64,000 nucleotides of DNA from Ariolimax columbianus. Lineage: Eukaryota > Mollusca > Gastropoda > Stylommatophora > Arionidae. The notes beneath the pieces were generated by a model. It was given only the letters and a program-made list of their open reading frames with translations, searched no databases and was not told where the DNA came from. The stretch spans positions 25,769,488-25,833,487 of the forward strand of contig JAVGWX010000025.1 of the NCBI GenBank assembly GCA_036924085.1, written 5' to 3'. Position numbers and translations under genes: made by a program. Below, piece by piece: positions 34,368-43,923 of this stretch (the stretch's first letter is position 1; every line of letters starts with the position of its first letter).

Positions 34368-34530
34368 GCAACTAACTAACTAAATAACTAACTAACTAAC
34401 AAACGAACTAACTAGCTAACTAACGAACGAACTAACTAACTAGCTAGCTAACAAACTAACTAACTAGCTAACTAACTAAGTAACTAGCTAACTAACTAAC
34501 TAACGAACTAACTAACTAACTAACTAACAC
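34368..34530. repeat. (CTAA)n microsatellite
   Basis: ACTAACTAACTAGCTAACGA-type tetramers run for about 160 bases. Confidence 0.9.
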
Positions 34531-35290
34531 ATTAGACATTCAAAAATATGTATAAGATAAACACATTGTATACATTTAGATCAACAACAAAGAGCAAACA
34601 TTATTTTGTTTGATTTGTTGAAGGTTTTTCTTTGGGGATTCTCATAAAGAAGTCACATGCCGTAACCTTAGTAAAATGAGGACGTAGAGGCCAGTGTATG
34701 GATGAGTGAATCTATTTGTAATCTATTCTTGCGTGCGTGTTCCACTACGTCAGATTAACAAAACATTACTTTGCCAATCGTTTCTTTACCGATAAAAATC
34801 CCTGACATCTACAATAATTTAGCAAACAATAGATTAATAGGTCCTCCTTTGCTTATCCAAAATTGTCCTGTCGGCTGTAGTTCCTATTTATCAGTTCATT
34901 CATCTGTTATATGTTAGACACCATGGCGCTCAAATCTGTCATCTCCCGCTCAAAGCTCGGAGAATATTCAAATCTATCATCTCCCGCTCAAATCTGTCAT
35001 CTCCCGCTCAAAGCTCGAAGAATAGGCAAATCTGTAACATGATCACATATGAACAGTTCCTAAAACACATTTCTATTAGCCAATAAAGGCGAATGCCGCG
35101 TCCTAATTGGTCAGATGTGTGATTGTACTTATGTTGAAGTAATTTCATAGGACAATATTCAAACTGTTCTGGGTTTAAGGTTGAAAGTACTGTTTTGAGG
35201 CTACTCAGGTTTATATTCTACTGTAAGAATAGGTTGTGGGACGGGACACAAACATGAGATGACGTGATGATGATCATCATCATCATGTAG
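34531..35290. other. Unassigned sequence
   Basis: No gene is recognised. A CAAATCTGTCATCTCCCGCT / CAAAGCTCG motif is repeated two to three times at 34930-35030. A GATGATCATCATCATCATG stretch at 35267-35286 may be the (GAT)n tail of the family E LINE that follows. Confidence 0.4.
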
Positions 35291-35299
35291 CATGTCCTT

Positions 35300-36215
35300 T
35301 GTAGAAAGTCGCTCCCATTCACAGTCTGTCTGAAAGAAACTCGTTCTCTTGCCAAAACTCCAGCCTCCGATACAATAAAACCCAGGAATTCCAGGATATC
35401 TTGGTGTCATCGTATTCTTGGTCTACCTCTTCCTCTTTTGCCTGGCACCATATCTTCCATCACTGTTCTCTCAAGATCGTTGTGTCTCTTGATGTGACCA
35501 AAGTATTTGCATTTTCTAGCCAACATGGAATTGATAAACCAGTTTTCCTCTAGGCTCAACTCTAGCTGAATGTCTATATTCGTTTTTTTCTGTGTCCATG
35601 GTATTTTGAGGATATTTCTGTAACATTTTGACTCGAAGGATTCGATTCTTTGTCTAGAAGTTTTGGTAATCGTCCATGATTCACAGCCATAAGCTGCCAC
35701 ATGAAAAACACAGGCTCGCAAGATATTTACTTTTATCATTTTGTTGGTGCCCTGCTATAATTTCTTCAGGCCGTTCAGTCTCTGCATTGCCATAGCTAGT
35801 CTTCTTCTGATTTTTTTCTAGCCGTCGCCATTTTTGTCAATTCTGGAGCCCAGATATTCAAAATGTGTGACCTGATCTATTTCCTAACCACCCACTCTAA
35901 ATTTATGCTGACTGTGTTTTATCGGTGGTCATTATCTTTGTTTTATTTATGTTTATGAACAAGTTTTGATCTATACGGCTGAAAGTAGCTGCTCTAGCCC
36001 TTCTGCACTTCTTGATAGAATCACTGTGTCGTCTGCGTATCGTAACTCTGGAATCTCGTACCCCCCAATCGTAAATGGGTCGAAACTTTCAATGTTCTCG
36101 TCTTTCCGAACATTTCTCATTATACATTCCCTATATATGTTGTACAAATAATGTGAGAGTATACATGTGATTGTAAACTGCTTCATACGAGATTTCATTT
36201 TAGACAAAATCATTC
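35300..36215 (-). pseudogene. LINE (family E) RT C-terminal half
   Basis: On the minus strand: KMKSRMKQFTITC, IPELRYADDTVILSRSAEGL (RT catalytic box YADD), a stretch with stops, then ILRACVFHVAAYGCESWTIT, RIESFESKCYRNILKIPW, LEENWFINSMLARKCKYFGH and EDMVPGKRGRGRPR. This is the RT palm through the C-terminal domain of the same family as 18975-19545. Frameshifts lie at about 35740-35970 and near 35400. The N-terminal half and the endonuclease are lost. Just upstream (36428) ends the tail of the family A chimera, so the open frame at 35971-36558 joins two unrelated elements and is not a real protein. Confidence 0.85.
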
Positions 36216-36458
36216 TTCGTTTAACTGATGCTACGCTTCTAGCCAGGTGAGGTTCGCGAACAATAACTGTGCCTGTCAGGTCTTCGCAGGTCCCCCCCCC
36301 TATATTTACGAGCATGGTGACTACCCCCCGGGCCGGACTACCTCTATTGGGTCTGCCAAAGTGGGGTCCTGCTGCAGGAGATGTTCTGGGGGATACGCAA
36401 TCGCACGTGTAAGTTGGCTTTGAGTCTTCTTCTTCTTCTTCTTCTTCTTCGTACGCAG

Positions 36459-38339
36459 TCAGACAGTAACCATTATTTTTTCGAAAAAAGCGGCGGTCAT
36501 CCTGAGGCTCTCGCCACTGCCATAGAGCTTGTCTTGCAGTTCCACTGGTAATGGCCACATCTGCTCTCTCTGATCTCTCTCTGACTCTTCGTACGTCATA
36601 CTAGTATATGTTTGTGGTAGTCTTGCACCTTCTTTTGCCAGTCTGTCTGCCTCCTCGTTGCCTTGGATGTTGCAGTGTGACGGAACCCACTGTACCACTA
36701 CCCTTTTTGGTGCGGACTGCTGGCACAGTTTGCAGAGTGCTGCTCTTAAGTCATTAAGCTCAGTGTTTTTCTGGCTTTTTAGCGCTGTGACTACGGCGAG
36801 AGCATCTGTCAGCAGGACTATATGGCTCTCATTTTCCCTGTGTGTCACCATTTCTTCCACTGCCGCCCTCAGTGCCTCTGCCTCCGCTCTGAAATTGCTT
36901 GTGTACTTACCAGTAGCGAGTGACAGTGTTATTTGTCTGCCATTTGGTAGGTTCAGGAATGCTCCTGCCCCTCCGTTCTGTGTAGTGTTTGTTACAGAAC
37001 CGTCGGTGTATGCATGGGTCCAGTCCATGCTTGGGTAGCTTTTCGTTATGAAGCTTAGGGTAGTATCTCTCCTTTCTTTTTCAGTCTGGCAGTTTTTGTT
37101 TGCAATACCTGGTATATTTTCTACCACCTCTGGAAATATATCCTGCCTCCAGGTAGGTTTTCGTACAGTAGTGATGGGTTTTGGTGTTGTTAGTGCGTTT
37201 ATGGGATCTTCGTGCATCTCTGCTTTGGCTGTTTCTGCAAAGTTTCTCCGCTTTAGTTTCCCATTTCCCAAATTGTTTAGTATCTGGTGCATTGGATGGT
37301 CAGTCAGTCTTCGGAGTTTCTCTGACTGCAGCTGGGCTCTGCAGTCTCTTCTATCGGTCATGGATTGCAGTTTTGTAATCTTTTCAAGTTCTACAATTGG
37401 CGTTGACTTCATGCCACCTGTTATAATTCTCATGGCTTGGTTTTTAAGTTTGTTAACTTTATCGAAGTTCGACTTCGCTGCTGTTGTCCATGCCGCAATG
37501 CCATACTCGAGAACTGGTCTCACTCTTCCAGTATACAGTTTCTTTAGTATGCCTTCGTCTGCTCCCCAGCTTGTGCCAGCAAGTTTCCTCATGATTGCCA
37601 TTCTTTCTCTGGCTTTCATTCGGTTTCTCTCAATCTGACTTTTCCATGTCATGCGCCGATCAAATGTGACTCCCAGATAGGTTGGGTTGTCGTTTGGCTG
37701 CAGGATTTTGCCATTTAGACCTAATTTGGTACTTTGGGGTTTTAATGAAAGCGAGAATATTGTGCACGTGGTTTTCTCCTCGTTTATTTTTACCAGCCAT
37801 GAGTTCGCCCACTCTTCCAGCGATGTTAGGGCCGTCTGCATCCGATTTCTTGCTATGGTGAGATTCTTTTCAGAGGTCCACATAGCCAGATCGTCTGCAA
37901 ACATTGAGCTATGGACTCTTCTCGGTATATTCTCTGTAATGTCGTTTATATATACCAGGAAGAGTGTGGGTGACAATACTCCCCCTTGGGGTACTCCCTG
38001 CTCGAGTGTCACCTTTTTGCTCATCTGCCCTTGTACTTGGACTCTAGCCGTTCTTTGTTTGAGGTAGTGGTTGATCCACTTGTACATCTTCCCACAGACA
38101 TCACTTCTTCTTAGCTTGACTCTAAGTCCATCCTTCCAGACTTTGTCAAATGCCTTTTCCAGATCCACCCAAACAGCTACTGTGTGTTTCTGTGCCTGGT
38201 AGGCATCTTCTATCTCCTGGGCTATGAGGATGACCTGGTCCTCAGTGGATCTGTGCTGTCTGAAGCCGGCTTGCTGTGGAATTAGTATTCGTTTTTCTTC
38301 CAGATGCCACATCAGTCTGGTGTTTATCATCCGTTCCAT
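36459..38339 (-). pseudogene. Family A reverse transcriptase and RNase H ORF (626 residues)
   Basis: This is the best RT in the window. Motifs: QQAGFRQHRSTEDQVI (22-37), AVWVDLEKAFDKVW with catalytic Asp59, QGVPQGGVLSPTLF (114-127), SSMFADDLA with Asp149 and Asp150, and YLGVTFDRRMTW in the thumb (221-232). RNase HI: Asp446 (HAYTDGS), Glu486, Asp512 and Asp565 (PSHCNIQGNEEAD). Right after it, MTYEESER jumps to DQREQMWP. Compared with 53749-55392, about 80 codons are missing in frame, including the CPCGTGKM...HLLQNC zinc-knuckle-like block. The enzyme would copy element RNA at a nicked target. Frameshifts at about 38340-38480 separate it from its N-terminal part. Confidence 0.92.
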
Positions 38340-38394
38340 CAGCTTGCCGACACAGCTCAGTAGGCTGATGGGCCTGTATCCATTTGGATCTGTT

Positions 38395-39117
38395 TTATCC
38401 TTTACTGTTTTTGGTACTGGTACCAGTATTGCGTCTTTCCATGCCTGGGGTACAATACCCCTTTTCCAGCTTTGATAGTAATTTCCTCTTCGCTATTTGG
38501 CCCAGCCCCATCAGCATTTCGTTTGTTATCCCGTCTTTTCCGGGAGATTTCCTTTTCTTTAGTGTTCTCATAGCCTCTTCCATTTCGCGCATTGTTAGTT
38601 TGGCCATCATGTGCTCTTCAGGAGCCGTATTTATGTGTTCGTGTCCCTTTAGCTCTTCGCTAATGTCTGTATGCTTATCTGCAGGGACCTCGATGTGGTT
38701 TGCTCTGGCATAGTGATCGACAAAGGCGTTAGCGGCTTTCTTACCTGTGATCTAGTTCTCGCCCTGCTTGATAGCAATTTGTTTATTTGACGGGGTTTCG
38801 TCGTTCATGGCTCTGACTAGCTTCCATAGCTTGTTCCCGTCTTTGTCCAGGTTTAGACTTTCCGTTTTATTTTTCCAGCTTTCACTTGCTGTTTGCCTGA
38901 GAGTGTGTTTGTACTTCGCCGCGGAGGCTTTGAGGGCGATGTTTGCCTCCATGGATTTTTCTCGCTCTGCCATGTTCCTAGCAGTTGTTACTGCATCTTC
39001 CACTTTCTGCAATTCATCATTCCAGTAGGGCTTATAGTTTTTCCTAGCTCCTCTTGGGATGGTTTCAGTGGCGGCTTGCATTATTGCCTTGCTTAGGCTC
39101 TCTACCAAGGGCTTCAT
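38395..39117 (-). pseudogene. Family A linker and RT entry region
   Basis: Two open pieces belong here. 38752-39117 (121 residues) has MKPLVESLSKAIMQAATETI, ARKNYKPYWNDEL and LWKLVRAMNDETPSNKQ, and ends at a TAG where the related fragment at 10926-11255 reads LTGKKAAN. 38395-38610 has MREMEEAMRTLKKRKSPGKD, GITNEMLMGLG and a C-terminus that runs out of frame. Together they join the endonuclease to the RT. The TAG and at least one indel inactivate them. Confidence 0.85.
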
Positions 39118-39142
39118 TTTTGAGTGTCGTGTGTTGATGGTT

Positions 39143-40096
39143 TCACACAGCCCATCTGTCAGGATTGCAAATCTGTCCCAGTCGGCTCGTTTGTAATTCC
39201 AACGTGGGAGCGGTTTTGTTTCCTGTGGTTAGTCTGATCGGCCTGTGGTTGCTACCTGCCAGTTGGTTTAGCTCCTGGCGGTCTATTTTATGGTGTATGT
39301 CCTGTGTGGAGAAGGCCAAATCTGGATTCGAGGTGGTATGCCATGTTCTTGAATAGAAGCTAGGGCTATCCTCCGGCCTATTGATTAGGGAGAGATTTGC
39401 ATCTATCTCCCAATCTTCCACTTCGTCACCTCTGCTGTCTGTGTCAGAGTATCCCCATCTCTCCGAGTGGCTGTTTAAATCTCCAACTACTATGCAGTTG
39501 GAGTCTCTGACCTCCATACTCGAGAGCGATAGGTCTCTATTTGGTGGTCCGTACAGATTGAAAATGCGGAGCTTCGTCTCTTGGGCCATTATGTCAACTC
39601 CTACAATTTCTGCTTGTCCGGTGTGATTGACAGATACCGCGCTACTCGGTATGCAGTTTCTGGTCAGTATCAGGACCCCTCCTTTGTGGCCTTCTCTATC
39701 TAGACGGAAGATCTGGTATCCTCTGATTGAGAATTTATGGTTATTGTTGAGGTGCGTTTCCTGGATACATGCCACGTCAATCTTACATTCATGCAGGTGG
39801 TGTGTTAGGGAAAGTTTTTTGTTAATGACTCCCTCTGCATTCCACTGTAGTATTTTGAGGGTCTTGAGGTTTTGGCCAATAGAAGTTGCCCAATAGCCAT
39901 GTGCCTTGACTCCACGACACATGGGTGGGTGACCACCAGTAGTCAAGGGTGGGCCCCTTCGAGGCGTGAGGCCCGGCACTATCGCTGCCTGGCGGGACTC
40001 CGCAGGATGAGCGCCATGCGTTTTTCTGATAGGTTGTACTGCCATCATACTGCGATTTACTTTGCACTGTTTTGTTAGGCTTGCGGCCCCGTGCAT
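39143..40096 (-). pseudogene. Family A AP-type endonuclease domain
   Basis: A 317-residue frame. After an ~80-residue leader it reads LKILQWNAEGVINKK, KIDVACIQETHL (metal-binding Glu in QETH), GGVLILTRN, LRIFNLYGPPNRD, SNCIVVGDLNSHSERWGYSD (Asp/Asn pair of GDLN) and GSNHRPI. The last motif is normally SDHxPI; Asn replaces Asp, which should impair catalysis. The domain nicks target DNA to prime reverse transcription. A frameshift near 39210 shifts the C-terminal part, where the other frame reads RWNYKRADWDRFAILTDGL. The real start is uncertain: a second Met lies at MMAVQPIRKTH. Confidence 0.9.
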
Positions 40097-40099
40097 CCG

Positions 40100-40629
40100 A
40101 TTTCAACAGGCGTTTCTGTAGGGATGCTCTCCTTAGCCTTTGGCTGTCCCAAGCCTATCTGCAAGGCAGCAGTTGTTTATGATCAGAGTTGTCTCTCTTA
40201 TGGAAGTTGTCTTACTAGACTATCGAGTCTTCACTACTCGTGTCTATAGGGTGCAATGATGATATGTGAGATGATATATGAGATGGACTGATTTACCCGG
40301 AAGAGAGGCAGTCCAGTGTGTCTGTATCCCAGGATCGTCACGTCCTGCAAGAAACGTAGCATTTGCATGTGAGTGGGGTATCTCTTTTTCCTTTTATTCT
40401 CTTGGCTTCTATGCAGGGATGGTACGCCTATCATTCCCCGCCACCTGCGGTGTTGACACAGTGGGGCAGGTGTGCAATGTCCGCTGGTCTGCATCTCTTC
40501 TGCGTCCAGCATGATAGTTATATGGCTGATAACGTACAGACGTAGATATCGTAGCCAGAGTGCATTTAGCCAGAGGATAAGCCTAGTAATGTCACAGAGA
40601 TGTTGTTCGCCTGGTGTGCGGACGACTCT
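40100..40629 (-). promoter_or_regulatory. Family A leader between 28S end and ORF
   Basis: About 530 bases shared with 51967-52690 at lower identity (ACGCAGAAGAGATGCAG, GGCGGGGAATG, GCGTACCATC, CATGCAAATGCTACGTTTC, GACGTGACGATCCTGGGA, GACTCGATAGTC). No ORF of note occurs. Near the start codon it has GTTGAAATCGGATGCACGGG, which resembles a module in the SINE family (GAGTCGGATGCACTGGGCCG). A leader role is inferred from position. Confidence 0.6.
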
Positions 40630-41110
40630 CATGGTCAGTGGTTGAGTCTTGACAGTTCACAGTGAGGTGGCTGCTCTACTGTTTTCGACACCCCGACCAG
40701 GTACTAAGTCTTTGGTTGGTGGTTTCGCACCCCATCGCCGTATAAGGTGAGTATCAAGCAGTTGTCCGCCCGCTTTGATTGGCGGACGGCAAGGACCTCT
40801 TTCTGTGGCTCTACCTGATAGGGCTGGGGCGCAAGCCCCAGGTCCCGAGCATGTAGGAGCCTCCCATTGCAGTGGTGCTGAGATTTTGGGCGGGATTGCG
40901 GCTTACAAGGGTTCGGCCGTAATCCCCCACATGATAGCCTCGCGCCCTTGGCTTATCAGCCTGGTACGTGAACCAAAGTGTCTGCGGCTCCTCTCGATTT
41001 GAGCTGGTTTTCTGTAGCAACGCCCTGTCATTTGTAGGTTAAAACTGACCTGTCTTCAGATGATCTATTTCCAGCACCCGTTCACTATTTGGTCAGACGA
41101 ATTTATTGAG
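40630..41110 (-). rRNA. 28S rRNA 3' terminal segment (pseudogene)
   Basis: Minus-strand sequence follows the last several hundred bases of animal 28S rRNA: GAACGGGTGCTGGAAATAGA, AAGACAGGTCAGTTTTAACC, a segment at the sarcin-ricin loop, GCAGACACTTTGGTTCACGT, GGGGGATTACGGCCGAAC, CAATCCCGCCC, then near the 3' terminus ACCTGGTCGGGGTGTCG and CAGTAGAGCAGCCACCTCAC. The loop core, nearly invariant AGTACGAGAGGA, reads AAATCGAGAGGA, so it cannot be a working rRNA. Divergence from 28S is clear, unlike the adjacent 18S part. The 28S assignment is from memory of the conserved sequence. Confidence 0.8.
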
Positions 41111-41677
41111 GGCTTTTGTTTGTCAATGACCAGGTATTTGAAATCTGCGGTTTCTGCGGAGTTAAACACAATTTCCGGAGCGTTCTTTCATTTGAGTGTT
41201 TGAGAGCTGACTTGTCATCCGTGAGTCTAATACCAGCGTACGTTCATTATTAGACCCAAACGGCAGTGCTCTCGATTTGTCAGTTGTTCTACAGTATTGG
41301 CGTGTTCAGTCAAATTAAGCCGCAGGTTCCACACCTGGTGGTGCCCTTCCGTCATTTCCCTTAGCGAGACAATCTAGTTTCGTAGGGGGTAGCCCCAGAT
41401 TTTCGAGGGTCTAATTCCAGCACATGTTCTCTATTAGACCCCACGAAGGTGTACTTTCTGATAGTCATTCTGCAGTATTGGCGTGTTAAGTTAATTTAAG
41501 CCTCAGGCTCCACTCCTGATAGTGCTCTTCCGTCAATTCCTTTTTCAGAACACTGGGTGCAGACCAAACCGGGCCACATGGGGCATAACCCCAGATTTCT
41601 GAGGGTCTAAATCCAGCACCAGTTCCATATTAGACCCCAGAAGAGTGGTCTCGGCATGTCAATCATTTCAGTGTTGG
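41111..41677 (-). repeat. Mosaic of alternating short 18S and 28S segments
   Basis: Between the main 18S and 28S parts lie units of about 150-200 bases. Each joins an 18S piece (AATTGACGGAAGAGCACTAT and GGAGTGGAGCCTGAGGCTTA in one copy) to a 28S piece (GGTCTAATATGGAACTGGTG, CTGGATTTAGACCCTC). Counting the end of the main 18S there are three 18S-28S joints; the chimera at 50232-52748 has two. Units differ from each other by many substitutions, so the mosaic is older than the attached 18S. Confidence 0.8.
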
Positions 41678-41701
41678 CCGTGTTGAGTCAAATTAAGCCG
41701 C

Positions 41702-41750
<49 letters not shown>

Positions 41751-42878
41751 TTTGCAACCATACTTCCAAACACTTTGGTTTCCCGAAAGCTGCCCGCAGA
41801 GTCATCGAAGCAACTCCTGCGGATCGCTAGTCGGAATCGTTTATGGTCAGAACTACGACGGTATCTGATCGTCTTCGCGCCTCTGACTTTCGTTCTTGAT
41901 TAATGAAAACATTCTTGACAAGTGCTTTCGCAGTAGCTCGTCTTGCGGCGATCCAAGAATTTCACCTCTAACGCCGCAATACGAATGCCCCCGTTTGTCA
42001 TTACCTCCAGTTCCAAAAACCAACAAAATAGAACCGAGGTCCTATTCCATTATTCCATGCACCATTATTCAGGCAGCCGAGGCCTGCTTTGAACACTCTA
42101 ATTTTTTCAAAGTAAACGCGCCGGCCACCCAGGACGCTCAGCGAAGAGCACCCGTGGGAGAGAGCCGGCAGACGGTAGGGCAGGAGACAACGGGCAGTGA
42201 ACCGGCGCGAGCCGGACCGCCCGCCTGCGCCTGAGATCCAACTACGAGCTTTTTAACTGCAACAACTTTAATATACGCTATTGGAGCTGGAATTACCGCG
42301 GCTGCTGGCACCAGACTTGCCCTCCAATAGATCCTCGTTAAAGGGTTTAAAGTGTACTCATTCCAATTACGGGGCCTCGAAAGAGTCCCGTATTGTTATT
42401 TTTCGTCACTACCTCCCAGTGCCGGGAGTGGGTAAGTTGCGCGCCTGCTGCCTTCCTTGGATGTGGTAGCCGTTTCTCATGCTCCCTCTCCGGAATCGAA
42501 CCCTGATTCCCCGTTACCCGTTACAAACATGGTAGGCATGTCACGTACCATCGACATTTGATAGGACAGACATTTGAAAGATGCGTCGCCGGCACATGAG
42601 GCCATGCGATCAGCACAAAGTTATCCAGAGTCACCAGTGAGGGGAAACAACGATTGGTTTTGAACTAATAAAAGCGCTCTTTCCGCGAGGGTCGGAGCTT
42701 GGTAAGCATGTATTAGCTCTAGAATTGCCACAGTTATCCAAGTAGGATCGTGTCATCTAAGGAACCTCGACTGATTTAATGAGCCATTCGCGGTTTTACC
42801 GTGAGACAGTGTGAACTTAGACATGCATGGCTTAATCTTTGAGACAAGCATATGACTACTGGCAGGATCAACCAGATA
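41678..42878 (-). rRNA. 18S rRNA, 5' two-thirds (pseudogene)
   Basis: The minus strand begins TATCTGGTTGATCCTGCCAG at 42878, the 18S 5' end. It includes GTGCCAGCAGCCGCGGTAAT and the V4 region, and runs to TTAATTTGACTCAACACGG, where it stops about two-thirds through the gene. Compared with the copy at 50232-51099 it has small deletions in GGTAATGA...CAAACGGGGG and GTGTTTGG...AAGTATGG, otherwise very few differences. Loss of the 3' third and these deletions make it non-functional. It is joined to LINE-linked sequence at the same point as the other copy. Confidence 0.93.
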
Positions 42879-43511
42879 TCTGTCGGAGACGTACGTACAG
42901 CACACACCGGTCGGCGGAGGAAGGGTGTGTAAAAAGCCTCGCTGGGACGACGGCCGCAGGGACCGACTGACGGGACGGACGGTTTGTTCCACCCGTCCCT
43001 CACTCCGTCGACCTAGGACCGCCTGACAGGGGCCTCCCACACGCACCAGACGACCGATCGACCGGGCTCGCTCGAGGAGGGATGGCAGCGCTCTGTGCAG
43101 AACGGATCCCAACGACCTCAGCGATGAATTTCACTGGGACTAGAGACAATTTGGCCTGCCGGCCTGCCCTTCTCCGTAGGAGAACGCAGGGCCTCGAGGC
43201 AACGATTGCTGCTTTCCATTTGCCGGTCACAAGCTCTTTGCGAGAGTCGGACCACCAGCGAGACGTACTGTCGAGCTCTGCTATAAGCCTTAGATAAATC
43301 ACCACGGACGGACCACGTTTCCTGATACGGACCAGACCAGCGCACCTCGGTGGAGGAGCCACTACAACAAACCGCACCCAATTCGCTCTACGGGGAAAGG
43401 CAGGCGAGCGTTTTCCGCAAGCCCGCGCTATCGCTCCGCCTGGCGGGACTGAGATCGCTTTACGAACACTTGTTGAAATTGAGTCGCTGCGGCGAGACAA
43501 CTACCCCAGAT
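42879..43511 (-). rRNA. Probable 5' external transcribed spacer of rDNA
   Basis: GC-rich sequence lies directly upstream of the 18S 5' end in the same orientation. Position and composition suggest the 5' ETS of the host rDNA unit. I cannot confirm this without a reference. The right boundary is set by the proposed target-site duplication at 43512-43523. No tandem promoter repeats are seen. Confidence 0.55.
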
Positions 43512-43734
43512 CTTTGAGTCTTCAATGTCCCGTTTGAGTCTGAAAATCTTTTTCTTTCCATTTCTGCCACATTTGTCTCCACTGTCCTTTTCTGATTTGT
43601 ATTTCTTGTGTCATCGGGGATAGATCTCTCATGTGTTCGCTTTAGTTCACGCACAAACGTAGGGGGTGGGGTGAAGGGGAGGGAGTTTGGTGTAGGGCAC
43701 TCATGTTTTTGATTTGATAGACACCTTTAACGCA

Positions 43735-43890
43735 AAGTTGTTATCTTGTATTGTTGGTGTTGTTATTGTTTTTGCTGTTGTTGTTGCTGTTGTTGCTGCT
43801 GTTGTTGTTGTTGTTGTTGTTGCTGCTGTTGTTCCTCTTGTTGCTTTTGTTAATGATATTGTTGTTGTTGTTGTTGGTGTTGCTGTTGTT

Positions 43891-43923
<33 letters not shown>

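Larger units (their letters stand above)
36430..43511 (-). mobile_element. Long family A retrotransposon with rRNA-derived 5' region
   Basis: On the minus strand, 5' to 3': ETS-like DNA, 18S rRNA 5' part, 18S/28S mosaic, 28S 3' end, about 530 bases of leader, endonuclease ORF, linker, RT and RNase H ORF, TGA, CTGCGTACG and (AAG)n. CTTTGAGTCTTC occurs at both edges (36418-36429 and 43512-43523). Its last five bases overlap the tail, so 7 to 12 bases of target-site duplication are supported. If this reading is right, the whole 7.1 kb, rRNA included, entered as one retrotransposition event. No separate gag-like ORF1 was found. The coding part is broken in at least four places. By domain order it belongs near the I/Nimb/Ingi group of LINEs, an inference without a tree. 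Confidence 0.85.

Noticed and set aside
35971..36558. 195-residue frame as one protein
   Set aside because: It crosses the (TTC)n tail and joins an out-of-frame piece of family A to a family E RT relic.
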